Shown piece by piece: positions 15,753 through 24,940 of a stretch of 64,000 bases of DNA. The notes under the pieces were generated by a model. It did not search any database and was not told the DNA's origin. It saw nothing but the letters and a program-made list of their open reading frames with translations. Both the position numbers and the translations under genes were made by a program. The DNA is taken from positions 3,038,001 through 3,102,000 of the forward strand of contig NC_014933.1 in the NCBI RefSeq assembly GCF_000186225.1, in the 5' to 3' direction. The first letter of the stretch is position 1. Each line of letters starts with the position of its first letter. The stretch is from Bacteroides helcogenes P 36-108. Its GTDB lineage: Bacteria > Bacteroidota > Bacteroidia > Bacteroidales > Bacteroidaceae.

Positions 15753-16940
15753 TTACATGTTTATATTTGGAGCAGGGGTAGCATCAGTCCAATCATCTAC
15801 TCCAACATTATACATAATGGACTCTCCTAAAATGGGATCACCACCTTTACCATCTTTCACAGGCTTATCATCTACATTAGTATCTGATGGATTCGTTGGA
15901 TTGGTAGGATTGGGATCGATACGCCCGGCACCTCCATTTGGAGCGCAAAAATCCAGAGTATAAACGTATCTTTTGCCTGGCAGCCACTGCGTATTGATAG
16001 CTACAGCTGCGAATGCATATTTACCCTCCTTCTTATCGGTTGCTGTAGGCTGAGGATAAATTAATGTTTCTTCAGATCCATTTATATTAGAAATACGGCA
16101 TAATACAGACAAATAAGCACCAGTCGTATTTTCATCATTATTCCATGCTTGTAATTGCTGGGGAATGAGCATAAATTTTGCATCACCAAACATTAGACTT
16201 TTAGGTGTATTATTTAAAGTTACAGGAACTGTTCCCTTGACTACATAAGATTTTGCATGCTCATTTGAACCTGACCAATTTTTCCATTGATTATTCAAAT
16301 CAATATTGGGTAATGTAACATTATCTGAACCACTGCTAGTTTTTCCAGTAGGAAAATCAAAATCTCCTTGGGTTGCCATATTAGCTAACTTAACAGCTAA
16401 AACCTCTATTTTGATATTCGGATTACTGCATTTAGCTTGCACATTAATTTGAGAGAGCGCATGCTTGAAATTGAGCGATACTCCTAATAACTCGTTATTG
16501 TCTTTAGTTCCTATATTTCTTGCGATAAGAAGATCCTTTTGATTAGCAACATCTTGTTCCGGGACAAAACTTTTGATTGTTTTTTCAGTGTTGGAAATAG
16601 ATACACCTGTAATATCGGAAGGAGCATAAGCGTAGAAATCAAGACCATAGGTTGGCCAATAATAAATCTTAGATGGCTGCCAAGCTTCCGTATCAATTTT
16701 ACCGGGGACTCTGTTAACTAGCACATCTGTAAAGTAGTTGCTTCCATTTCCTAAAGCTGTCACTTTGAATGCAGCTAAATTGTCTAAAGTTAATACATTA
16801 GTAGCCCGGGATCTGATAGCCTTATCCAGGGATGCTCGGAAAGAAATACCGGAACCTTTGTTGATATCAACGACATCATTGTTAGAACAAGAGCCTAAAA
16901 CTGATAAAGCCAAAGCTCCAAACAATAAATAATTCTTCAT
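15753..16940 (-). CDS. Fimbrillin (Mfa1/FimA-like major fimbrial lipoprotein)
   Basis: Intact major-fimbrillin-like protein of about 395 residues. It starts MKNYLLFGALALSVLGSC with lipobox LGSC; an alternative start six codons upstream at 16958 would spoil the short n-region. The core has the Mfa-like pattern YYWPTYGLDFYAYAP and LNFKHALSQINVQAKC. The C-terminus carries NPTNPTNPSD and KGGDPILGESIMYNVGVDDW, the kind of strand exchanged during type V pilus assembly. It is exported as a lipoprotein, cleaved by a gingipain-like protease, and polymerised on the surface (family knowledge). Third gene of the locus 2 operon. Confidence 0.85.
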   Translation of the reverse strand: MKNYLLFGALALSVLGSCSNNDVVDINKGSGISFRASLDKAIRSRATNVLTLDNLAAFKVTALGNGSNYFTDVLVNRVPGKIDTEAWQPSKIYYWPTYGLDFYAYAPSDITGVSISNTEKTIKSFVPEQDVANQKDLLIARNIGTKDNNELLGVSLNFKHALSQINVQAKCSNPNIKIEVLAVKLANMATQGDFDFPTGKTSSGSDNVTLPNIDLNNQWKNWSGSNEHAKSYVVKGTVPVTLNNTPKSLMFGDAKFMLIPQQLQAWNNDENTTGAYLSVLCRISNINGSEETLIYPQPTATDKKEGKYAFAAVAINTQWLPGKRYVYTLDFCAPNGGAGRIDPNPTNPTNPSDTNVDDKPVKDGKGGDPILGESIMYNVGVDDWTDATPAPNINM

Positions 16941-17012
16941 AAATTTAATTTTAAACATGATTAATAAAAAACATATATTAAGGAATAGACTATTAAATTA
17001 TCATCTTAAAAG

Positions 17013-17972
17013 TCACATAGGAATATCTATCTCTATATTTTCCCAATCATCAACTGCGGGATGAAAACCTCCACCATTCACAATCGGCTTGGGCAGACGA
17101 AGACCGTCCAACTCAATATATATGTCACGATTACCAGAATTGAGCTGACTTTTGATTATTCCACCTACGTCAAAGGTGTAGGAAAGTTTGCTGCCATCGG
17201 TCATGATTACATAAACCACCAATTGTTGGGAAGAGCCTACGGACCCAAACACAAGAAAATCTGTTTTTAGGACAGATACCCCGTCAGAATTCACTTCAAA
17301 AGGTATGGTCACAGGCACGTTCGTAAGTTCATTAAGCCCTACCAGAAAACTCCCGGACATACTCGTAATTGCGCCTGAGATTCCATCCTGAGAGATATAT
17401 TTAAGGTTTGCCACATTCTTTATTTTAACATGGTAACGGTATACTGACAGTTCGGGAAACATGGTTATCGTCTGGTCTTCCTTCAATTCAACCGTGATGT
17501 CATCAAGGCGGTCGCTATAGAGAATGTCGGGAGCGTTGACAACGTGCTCTTCCGAACTTCCCTTGACACGCGAAATCCGAAATGACCGCACACTAAGAAT
17601 AGCGTCAGGTGTATAAGCCTCGAAACTGCCGAACCTCTCTATATTTCGATAAAGTATGGACTCCGTATCGGAGTTAATGCACAATGCCTTGTAACGGCCT
17701 GCAGGAATGTTGATATATCCTCCACGGTAATCGGTAAATTCGTATAACTCGGGCCTGTTACCATCCTGGGTAAACATATATAAGCGCATTGTTTCCGGAG
17801 TAACACCCGGAGCCTTGCTCCAGTCAAAAACCACCTTAACCTTGACGGCATGCGAGTGCTCATAACACAAATCCTTGTGCTCACAGGAAGCAAACTGCAT
17901 ACAGGATGTAAAAAGTATGAGAACTTGCAGTATATAATTGTTCATCTTCATATAAGGCTTTATATTATTCAT
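17013..17972 (-). CDS. DUF5119 lipoprotein, fimbrial anchor/accessory
   Basis: A 319-residue lipoprotein with signal peptide and lipobox FASC followed by EHKDLCYEH. The VKVVFDWSKAPGVTPETMRL block and GGYINIPAGRYKALCINSDTE are characteristic of DUF5119. Such proteins sit in fimbrial operons where Mfa2/FimB anchors occur and probably attach or terminate the fimbria at the outer membrane. The ATG overlaps the TGA of the upstream gene (17969-17972), showing translational coupling. The C-terminus again has a VDDWEN motif like the fimbrillins. Confidence 0.75.
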   Translation of the reverse strand: MNNIKPYMKMNNYILQVLILFTSCMQFASCEHKDLCYEHSHAVKVKVVFDWSKAPGVTPETMRLYMFTQDGNRPELYEFTDYRGGYINIPAGRYKALCINSDTESILYRNIERFGSFEAYTPDAILSVRSFRISRVKGSSEEHVVNAPDILYSDRLDDITVELKEDQTITMFPELSVYRYHVKIKNVANLKYISQDGISGAITSMSGSFLVGLNELTNVPVTIPFEVNSDGVSVLKTDFLVFGSVGSSQQLVVYVIMTDGSKLSYTFDVGGIIKSQLNSGNRDIYIELDGLRLPKPIVNGGGFHPAVDDWENIEIDIPM

Positions 17973-19333
17973 CGTGTACCTCCTTTCTTTTTATTATAGT
18001 TTCCACGCCCCAAAAGCCACACGAGGGAAACTTCCGCTTTTGTAGGGCCGAACCAATGTCGGTGTCTGGTGCGTTCCCACACGTAATGTCCTCCAGAGGG
18101 GATGTACTCGTAATAAACACCACCCAAATAGCCCAAGCCAATGGAGAGGTCAAGATTCAGCCGCTTTCCTACAGGAAAGGAGTAACCATACTCAACACCT
18201 GCACCGTAATGCGCCTTCTCCCAAAGTGTTCCACCCGGACGCCCTCCGATATAACCGCGTCCTCCCGCTTCAAAATCATAGGTAATCATTTGTCCGTAAA
18301 CACCTACATGGTGACCTGTCAAAGGCTTTTTTGCGGCGCGTTGGCCAAAATACCTGCGCACGTCAATCTCACCGCCATACACACGCCAATAACGGTGGCG
18401 GCTGTCATTGTCCCACCATGCATACATCCAGTTGCCGCCGACAGACCACCCGCCACCCAGATAAAACTCAAGACCGATATTCGGGACTAAAAGGGCATCA
18501 TAGAGCAGGTTCGTCTTAAGCCCCATATAAAAAGGTTTGGAGAGGTTTGGGACCAAAGCACCCAACATTACCGTGTCGCAAATAGCGACAGTCCTTTCGA
18601 CAGTATCACGCAAGACTGGACCGGCAGACGGAATCATTGAGACAGTCGTATCTGCTGCCAACTCTCCTGCTTGCGCTCCCTCTTTTTGTATCTCCTTTAC
18701 CTCTGCTGAGACAATATTTTTCTCTTCTTGCGATAACTTTACCGGAACCGTTTTCAATTCGCACCGAACCACAGTACTATTACGCAAAGATGGGAAGAAA
18801 TGTTCAGACATATAATGCCATACCCGACCACCATGGAGATTCATAAGTCGCCGTTTACGTGAATCAACCACGACACCTCCACGGATAACCCATTCAGGGG
18901 TGTCCCGAATTATACGAAGTGCCTCTTCCCGATACGGCATTTCCGAGTCCTCGACCAGGGAAGCCAATCCATGCCAGTCCTGTCCCAAGGAAACAAGACT
19001 GAAAATCGAATCGGGTAACGAAAGCCGTTGCTGAATATAGGAACGCAAGGATTCACACCTCCGGTCCGAAAGAGACTTATTCAGCTTTGTACCGCCTTCC
19101 GGTGATGCTCCGGCCTCTATGACAACACGGAATATATTTTTTTTCTCACGCATCCCCCTAATGTAAGACAAAAGCGAATCCAAAGAGGGCTTGTTGTCTT
19201 TGTAAGACAAATCAACGGTGGAACGCCCAACCGGGAAGTAAACTCTATACACGACATCCCCTGCAAAGACAGAAATGCCCAACAAGTGGAACAAAATGAA
19301 AAACAGGGAAAATACCAAAGCTTTAATTTTCAT
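17969..19333 (-). CDS. OmpA-like/DUF3575 outer-membrane protein of the fimbrial operon
   Basis: A 454-residue protein with signal peptide (LVFSLFFILFHLLGISVFAG). An OmpA-like periplasmic region (YRVYFPVGRSTVDLSYKDN, EAGASPEGGTKLNKSLSDRR) is followed by a C-terminal DUF3575 beta-barrel with aromatic strands (GLKTNLLYDALLVPNIGLEF, WSVGGNWMYAWW). Proteins of this build open Bacteroidota fimbrial operons and are thought to assist secretion or anchoring. It is the first gene after the left repeat of the invertible segment. No convincing promoter lies between its ATG and the repeat, which fits a promoter supplied by the segment. Confidence 0.75.
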   Translation of the reverse strand: MKIKALVFSLFFILFHLLGISVFAGDVVYRVYFPVGRSTVDLSYKDNKPSLDSLLSYIRGMREKKNIFRVVIEAGASPEGGTKLNKSLSDRRCESLRSYIQQRLSLPDSIFSLVSLGQDWHGLASLVEDSEMPYREEALRIIRDTPEWVIRGGVVVDSRKRRLMNLHGGRVWHYMSEHFFPSLRNSTVVRCELKTVPVKLSQEEKNIVSAEVKEIQKEGAQAGELAADTTVSMIPSAGPVLRDTVERTVAICDTVMLGALVPNLSKPFYMGLKTNLLYDALLVPNIGLEFYLGGGWSVGGNWMYAWWDNDSRHRYWRVYGGEIDVRRYFGQRAAKKPLTGHHVGVYGQMITYDFEAGGRGYIGGRPGGTLWEKAHYGAGVEYGYSFPVGKRLNLDLSIGLGYLGGVYYEYIPSGGHYVWERTRHRHWFGPTKAEVSLVWLLGRGNYNKKKGGTR

Positions 19334-19420
19334 TATAATTATTATAATCTGATTTTAGAATACATTTTTTTTTAAGAAAAAAAGCAAACATACAACCGCC
19401 TCGAAAGGTTTGTTTTTTTT

Positions 19421-19441
19421 CACTCTCTATGACAGAGAGTG
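19421..19441. repeat. Left inverted repeat (IR-L) of the invertible segment
   Basis: A 21-bp near-palindrome, CACTCTCTATGACAGAGAGT plus G, with asymmetric centre ATGAC. It matches 20 of 21 positions of the complement of the repeat at 20605-20625. Confidence 0.8.
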
Positions 19442-19593
19442 AAAAATATAAAGAAATAGGGCTTAAAAGGAATATAAAGGCTCTCATACGGCCTATCCTT
19501 GCAGAAATTGTTTTATAAAAACACATTTATGATCATGAATTTGCAGATATACAGTGATATAACCTTAATATATTTTATATAATTACAGAAACT

Positions 19594-20472
19594 ATGGGAA
19601 TATTGTATCTGAAAGAACACACAACCTGTTATAATTACATAAGTTGTGTTCGGGAAGGATTTTTATACCATCAATTCCAGGCCGGGGAATTAAATGAAGA
19701 AACCAATGAAGCTGACTGCATCTTCTTCATTCTGGAAGGCGAGCTGGAGATCTTTTGCAATGGGAAAGCTGTTAGTCTCACTTCCGGCAACATGGGCTGC
19801 TTCAGCAAGGGAAGTGTATGCAAGATACATTCGTTAGTGAGAAGCAGCGTAATCATTGCGCAGTTTGACAATACGATACAGGGGTGTGAGAAGATTTCAT
19901 TCTCGCAGTTGTATGATCTGGCCTCCAAGGCTGGAGATGGGATGCGTCCGCTGGAAATCAGACAAAGCATGAAATTGTTTCTTGAACTTTTGACCGGATA
20001 TTTGGAAGATGGAGCCGGATGTGTCCATTTTCATGAAATAAAACTTAGAGAATTATTCTGGAACATACGGTTTATTATACAAAATGGAGCTAAGTTTCTT
20101 TTTCTATCCATATTAGGAAAAGACAATGACTTCAAAAAAAAGGTTTTTAACAATTATAAGAAAGCCAGAACCATAAAAGAATTGGCAGGTTTATGTGGCA
20201 GCTCGCTTTCCTCCTTCCAAAGAAGATTCCTGAAAGAATTCAGGGAGCCTGCAGGTAGCTGGCTGCAGAAACAGATAAACGGCATGATCAAATATAAATT
20301 GGCAGACGAAAATATACCCATAGGAATCATAGCTATGGAACTGAATTTTTCTTCACAGCCTCAATTCTGTAGATACTGCAAAAAGAATTTGGGATATACT
20401 CCCGGAGAGTGGAGGAAACTTCTGAGAAACAAGAATAAAGATATGAAAAAGCCGGAGGAGAAGGTGGATTGA
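19594..20472 (+). CDS. AraC-family regulator inside the invertible segment
   Basis: A 292-residue transcription factor. The N-terminal half is a cupin-like sensor (FFILEGELEIFCNGKAVSLT). The C-terminal about 100 residues carry two helix-turn-helix motifs (IKELAGLCGSSLSSFQRRFL and IGIIAMELNFSSQPQFCRYC, then KKNLGYTPGEWRK). A weak promoter-like TATCCTTG lies at 19494-19501. It diverges from the fimbrial operon and is the paralogue of the truncated AraC gene at 10966-11430. It probably regulates the fimbrial genes and perhaps itself. Its position between the recombination repeats means its neighbours change with inversion. Confidence 0.85.
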   Translation: MGILYLKEHTTCYNYISCVREGFLYHQFQAGELNEETNEADCIFFILEGELEIFCNGKAVSLTSGNMGCFSKGSVCKIHSLVRSSVIIAQFDNTIQGCEKISFSQLYDLASKAGDGMRPLEIRQSMKLFLELLTGYLEDGAGCVHFHEIKLRELFWNIRFIIQNGAKFLFLSILGKDNDFKKKVFNNYKKARTIKELAGLCGSSLSSFQRRFLKEFREPAGSWLQKQINGMIKYKLADENIPIGIIAMELNFSSQPQFCRYCKKNLGYTPGEWRKLLRNKNKDMKKPEEKVD

Positions 20473-20528
20473 CTTAAAAAGATAAAAAAAAAGCAGTAAT
20501 TGATAATTAAAATTAATTTGTTCTTTGG

Positions 20529-20536
20529 TATTTTTG
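20529..20536 (+). promoter_or_regulatory. -7 element of the outward promoter
   Basis: TATTTTTG followed by CAG. It aligns with TATCTTTGCA of the locus 1 promoter (10898-10905) through the conserved upstream TGATAATT and TTAATT blocks. The -33 TTG of locus 1 is TTA here, so it may be weaker. In the present orientation it reads over IR-R and antisense into the recombinase gene. Confidence 0.5.
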
Positions 20537-20604
20537 CAGCCGAATTAAGAGGGTGAATTTATTGTCTTTTCATATGGTTAAACTTAGGGTGGAAAAGGCT
20601 TTTT

Positions 20605-20625
20605 CACTCTCTGTCATAGAGAATG
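20605..20625. repeat. Right inverted repeat (IR-R) of the invertible segment
   Basis: CACTCTCTGTCATAGAGAAT plus G, the inverted counterpart of 19421-19441 with one mismatch. It lies 63 nt beyond the stop codon of the tyrosine recombinase gene. Confidence 0.8.
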
Positions 20626-20687
20626 AAAGAAAGTATATTCAAAACAGTCTTAAGTTTGTAATAAAACAACCGTTATGGACAATTTGT

Positions 20688-21890
20688 TTAGCAAATATTA
20701 TCAGCTATATGGTCATTCACTTCATCAAGTACAGACCGGTCAAGTTCTTTCAGGTAAATTTTGGTCACCTTTTCGGAAGAATGTCCCAAACACTCGCTGA
20801 TGGTATGGATCGGTGTACCGTTGTCAAGCGCCATTGTGGCCCAGCAATGACGCGCGGCATGCAGGCGCAAAGCCCCCTCCAGTCCAACCCTCCTCGCAAC
20901 CTTTTTTAGTGCGTACCTTATCTTACCATAAGCTTTCTTATAGCTTGAATAAGGGTCTTCCATCCCTTCAAGAAGGGGGAACAGATACTCTCCGGGAGTA
21001 TTCCCGTACCTTTCCAACAGACTCTGTATCTGACGGTTTATCCCGATTTCCAGAAATTGCCTGGTCTTATGCCGCTTGTAACGGATTTCCTGTTGAAAAA
21101 CATTTTCCTTTTTCAGCAGTGCAATATCCACGAACGACATTCCCCGAGTATAGATACTGAACATGAAGACATCTCTGGCCAGGCATTCAGGGGTTCCGAG
21201 TGGAAGCGGCAGACGGGCAAGAGTTCTCACCAGCTTGATCGGTATGCCCCGCTTGGCAGTTTTTTCCGTCCTTATTCTGATATTGCGAAACGGCGAAGGA
21301 AGTGACAGATTCAACTCGACACATCCTCTTCTATACACAGTCTTCATATTGTGCAGATAAAAGCCAACAGTATTCTTGCTGATTCCGGCTTCCAAAAGAC
21401 TGTCCCGATACTTGATTACAAGGAGGGGAGAAAGACGGGCGAACGGAAAATCGGACCCGCACAGATGCTTCTGCATCGAATTCAGAGTCGCCTCGTAGGC
21501 TTTTGCCGTCCCTTCGTGTCCGGTTTCGGAAAGCACGAGGATTCTTTCCTTAAAGAAACTGTAGAATCCCTTCTCGCCAGTCATGGTTTCATACATCCTA
21601 TATATGTCACACATCCCGTATTCAACTCCTCTTCTTTCTAATATATCTATGGCCTTGTCCAACGCCTTACTGATTTTCCTGCATACACGGTTCATCCGCC
21701 GGACAGTCTCCTGCGTATATGCGCCGCCAGCAAGCACCCGGCCGCTCAGGGAATCGAACAAGCTCGGCTCAATGCTGTATCCAGTATAAACGACTTTTTT
21801 CTTCCTCCTGTGAAGAACTTGCACGACCAACGGAAAAGCGCCACGACTGTTACACCGACCTTTTACCAATACTGTCTTTACTGTTGCCAT
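20688..21890 (-). CDS. Tyrosine site-specific recombinase (invertase type)
   Basis: A 400-residue tyrosine recombinase with an N-terminal arm-binding domain (VLVKGRCNSRGAFPLVVQVL), a SAM-like core-binding domain (about 105-205) and a complete catalytic domain: Arg249 in YTRGMSFVDI, Lys275 in RHKTRQF, His344-x-x-Arg347 in LHAARHCW, His370 in CLGHSS and nucleophile Tyr379 in KIYLKEL. This architecture is shared by Bacteroidota integrases and by Tsr/Mpi-type DNA invertases. Adjacency to IR-R suggests it inverts the AraC segment. The alternative is that it is the integrase of the island, but no att sites were recognised. It appears functional. Confidence 0.88.
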   Translation of the reverse strand: MATVKTVLVKGRCNSRGAFPLVVQVLHRRKKKVVYTGYSIEPSLFDSLSGRVLAGGAYTQETVRRMNRVCRKISKALDKAIDILERRGVEYGMCDIYRMYETMTGEKGFYSFFKERILVLSETGHEGTAKAYEATLNSMQKHLCGSDFPFARLSPLLVIKYRDSLLEAGISKNTVGFYLHNMKTVYRRGCVELNLSLPSPFRNIRIRTEKTAKRGIPIKLVRTLARLPLPLGTPECLARDVFMFSIYTRGMSFVDIALLKKENVFQQEIRYKRHKTRQFLEIGINRQIQSLLERYGNTPGEYLFPLLEGMEDPYSSYKKAYGKIRYALKKVARRVGLEGALRLHAARHCWATMALDNGTPIHTISECLGHSSEKVTKIYLKELDRSVLDEVNDHIADNIC

Positions 21891-23060
21891 TTTCTAAAAT
21901 TAGTTATTAACATAATACCAGCGTCCTGGACGGCATACTTCCGGGATAGAATATTCATCAAGCGCCCTCGCAGTACTTCCCCAAAACACCCGCTTCCCAA
22001 TACCCATTAACGCCCTTTCAACGCTTACCTGAGGGGATTTTCCATAGTCATGTTGCGGACGATACAGTGACCCTTTTCGGTCTTGTTGGTGCACCCGGAG
22101 CAAGGGCAACTGTCATGACGGAAAAGCGCTTCCAACATTGGTGCTACAAAAGGAGAATGTCAAGGCAAAGGAAATTAAAAGAAAAAAATAAAAACATCTT
22201 TTATATTTTCTGTTTATTCATTCATTGTACAATAACCATAGTTCCGTATACCAACCTACATTCCCGCAAGGCGTCCCAACTATTCGGAACGTAATATAGG
22301 TATTTCCCAAATAATCCTGTATTCATTGAGTTTCCTAAGTCAGCACGGGTAAGATCCGTACTATGGAGTCCTATACAGCCCCAAATGCTTTTTTCTGAAT
22401 AGCCCTTAAAAAATTCTCTTGTATTTCCGAGACAGTAAAGATCATTCCCTTTCTTGGCCAATCAAAGTATCCCCTTCTCTCCACTTTTCCTTACTCGGAT
22501 AATCAACATGATTTTGCTTCCCTTTGCAAAAGTAACTATTTCCCAATATAATACAAATAAAATTCACTTTTTGGATGTCTTTTATGTGTCCAGGGAACAA
22601 CAACAATATTCTACCTATATCGGTTCACCAAGTATCTCTCCTCAATAACGGAAGCAACTCGAATGGGCATTATGAAAATGATAACAGAGTATGCACTAAC
22701 TGCTATACGGAAAAAGAATTCATCCCGCGTATGGACGGACACACGCTTGTTTTCTGTACATATTCATAGGGCGCATGGCTTTTACATCCAACGAAGTGTT
22801 ATTGGACTGGTATGCAAAACACTGGATAGGAAACACTAACGGACAGGTGTTTATCCAAACAATACTCTGAGAAGCATAGCAGATATAATAATTCAAAACA
22901 TGTAAGACTATGTATGAAATTTTCCAAAAACAGTATGATATACTTCATCCACGCCGTCGTTATCTTTATCCATTCTCCTGCAATTGAGCCAAGATGTATT
23001 TTCACTTGCAGTGAATGACTTTTACTGCCCTAAAAGAATAAAATATCAAGCTGAAAGCAT
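21891..23060. other. Gene-poor stretch upstream of the recombinase
   Basis: About 1.2 kb with only short unconvincing frames. On the reverse strand at 22138-22025 a 37-codon frame encodes FRHDSCPCSGCTNKTEKGHC, a Cys-rich pattern that could be a small zinc protein or a remnant. Another reverse frame (22461-22222, 79 codons) has no recognisable features. The rest is AT-rich with no clear RNA gene or repeat. Confidence 0.4.
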
Positions 23061-23068
23061 TACCTTTG
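23061..23068 (+). promoter_or_regulatory. -7 element before the fimbrillin-like remnant
   Basis: TACCTTTG followed by C, 58 nt upstream of the ATG at 23126. No TTG is present at the expected distance upstream, so the match is partial. Confidence 0.4.
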
Positions 23069-23125
23069 CGGTCGTTTTTAATATATATTTATGAAGACCA
23101 ATGTATATAATAAAATATCCATCGG

Positions 23126-23939
23126 ATGAAATTTTTCCAGAAAATTCAAGGCACACATCCGGCTGTCATTTGCGGTTTGGGTACGCTGTTTCTGCTTTCC
23201 TGTAGGGTGGAACAGGATGAAGCAAGATCGGAAAGTATAGGATTTAGTCCGCAAACGATGGAGTATGCTTCTTTCTCCAAAATAGAAGCACCACAATGCA
23301 GGGGAGGTGAAGCATTCTCGGCGTATTATCTTGAATCTGCCCTTATGGGAAAAGAAGGTGGAGACTCCCTGTTCCTTCATATCTGTTCCCTCGCCTCCAT
23401 TCCATGTCATCTTACCGGCAATGGCGCTTTCGGCATATCTGCCTTCTGCTACACGGGAACGTGGAACAGTTCCCTATCCGCCAGCTTCATGCATAATGAA
23501 CGTGTGACCCCTCCAAAATGATCTGCTTGTGGCATCCTTTGGGGGAATAAATGTCACTGTTCTTGTCATCGGATCGGGTACGGGAATGGGGAAACAACTG
23601 CTTGATAAACAGGATATAGATGTAAAATCGGGGGAGATTATAGATATACAAGAAGATTATACCAAGGACCTGTTATGGGGCAACACCGGAGCGATTACAG
23701 CGGGAAGCCCGTCCCATTTCGGAATAACATTAAAGCATATGCTCTCACGCATACGGATCAGGGTGGTATGCGAAATGGGACTTCTTACGGTTTACAACGA
23801 TAGCAAACATGGCGGCTATCAACCTACTGAACGAGACACTGTCTGCAGAAAATGTATCACTTTCTACTCCCCTCATTCGTTCGATGACAAAAGATATACG
23901 GATCCATTCTCTTATATAGACGATTCATATACCCAATAA
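23126..23939 (+). pseudogene. Fimbrillin/tip-like lipoprotein, decayed
   Basis: The N-terminal frame (23126-23521) has a signal peptide with lipobox LLSC, then SIGFSPQTM, SLFLHICSLA and GNGAFGISAFCYTGTW, matching the order PLYLHTLYTD / DSFGVSAYSYTDFW of the tip proteins at 7237 and 14078. A frameshift at about 23512 leads to NDLLVASFGGINVTV and DLLWGNTGAITA with SHFGITLKHMLSRIRIRV, equivalent to the DLLVAKTDELAG and TFHHALTAIRF segments. After about 270 codons homology fades. It is diverged from the other copies and not functional. Confidence 0.6.
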
Positions 23940-24545
23940 TTCCCCGTCCAGAAAGCCAAAGAACCGTAAAAGTCAGGAATACTACATAGCTGACTGTGGC
24001 GATCGCATAATCCTGAGTTTGTTGTGAAACGCGGAATGCCGTTTTTTTTAACGCTCATGGCAGACGAACGAATCTGTTTTTTGCTATTGAAAATAAATAT
24101 CGGAACAGCCCGCGACTCGCCTTATCCCCATTTCGGGGATTTTATACAAAGAATCGAAGCCGTTCACTTTAATAAAGCGCAATAGGTTCTCCAAAGAATA
24201 AATATTGTATTTTCTGAATGTATGCAAGGATCAGGAATTCATATTCAGTTCCTCCAGAGGGGTAGCCAGCAAATCAACATGTTCAGGTGAATTCTGAAGA
24301 ACCATATAACCAAAAGACAGAACCAGAATGCTATTTTAACATATATATTCATGATGCAGATGTGTTGACAGATAAACCAACAGAAATATTCAGACAAGAT
24401 TTCATACAACCTCCAACCCCGGGCGAGGATTATTATAACCCTCCCAAGGCATCTTATAAGTATGGCACTTTTGATTTCTAATATCTTCGGTATTGACCTT
24501 ATTGTATTAAAACTGTATATATTTGTTGATTTAGCCAATTATGTT
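23940..24545. other. Intergenic debris
   Basis: About 600 bp without a convincing gene. A 64-codon frame (24287-24481) ends in PPTPGEDYYNPPKASYKYGT and might be the tail of the preceding surface-protein remnant. A short stem (AAATCCCCGAAATGGGGATA-like, near 24124-24145) is present. Nothing else is recognised. Confidence 0.3.
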
Positions 24546-24925
24546 TTAAATGTCATTTTCGGATGATAGAGGGGAAGAAATGGACAGCTCTAAAATGTTG
24601 GAACATTGGAAATAGATACTTTGATCATGAGACAAATGAACATATACCAACTCAAGGATTAATAACATATATTTGTCTAAGTTCAATTTTTTAAGGTAGG
24701 TTCTTGAAAAGCAGTGTTTTACTCTTTTCAATGCGGGATACTGTTTGGCATTGGTGGAACTGTCAACAATCTGCCCGTTTTTAATACGTTTCTTTTCTAA
24801 GAATCTTACTTCAAGAAAATCAATCATTTGTTGGACAGACTTCACTTTGATTTCCGGTCGTTGTTGTCTGACTTCATCAAAGCAATGGGATAGTTGTACT
24901 GGCGACCAATTTCGTCCCTCAAATT
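24546..24925 (-). pseudogene. Integrase-like remnant (SAM-like domain fragment)
   Basis: The reverse strand reads NLRDEIGRQYNYPIALMKSD in one frame, then, after a shift, RPEIKVKSVQQMIDFLEVRF, LEKKRIKNGQIVDSSTNAKQ and YPALKRVKHCFSRTYLKK. The second part resembles the core-binding (SAM-like) region of Bacteroidota tyrosine recombinases. The catalytic domain is absent. It lies at the right edge of the island next to the housekeeping region, as an integrase relic would. The assignment rests on pattern only. Confidence 0.35.
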
Positions 24926-24940
24926 TCTACATTGAATTGA

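Larger units (their letters stand above)
19421..20625. other. Putative invertible segment: AraC gene plus outward promoter
   Basis: 1,205 bp bounded by inverted copies of a 21-bp repeat. Inside are the AraC regulator (+ strand) and, after it, a promoter pointing right through IR-R. The left border adjoins the promoterless fimbrial operon and the right border the 3' end of a complete tyrosine recombinase gene. As drawn, the outward promoter points away from the operon (inferred OFF); inversion would aim it at the DUF3575 gene. The paralogous region at 10804-11430 shows the other orientation. Confidence 0.65.

Noticed and set aside
20688..21890. Recombinase as an integrase with att sites at tRNA-Asp
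   Set aside because: No duplicated tRNA end was seen within the island, and the gene lies directly beside inverted rather than direct repeats.
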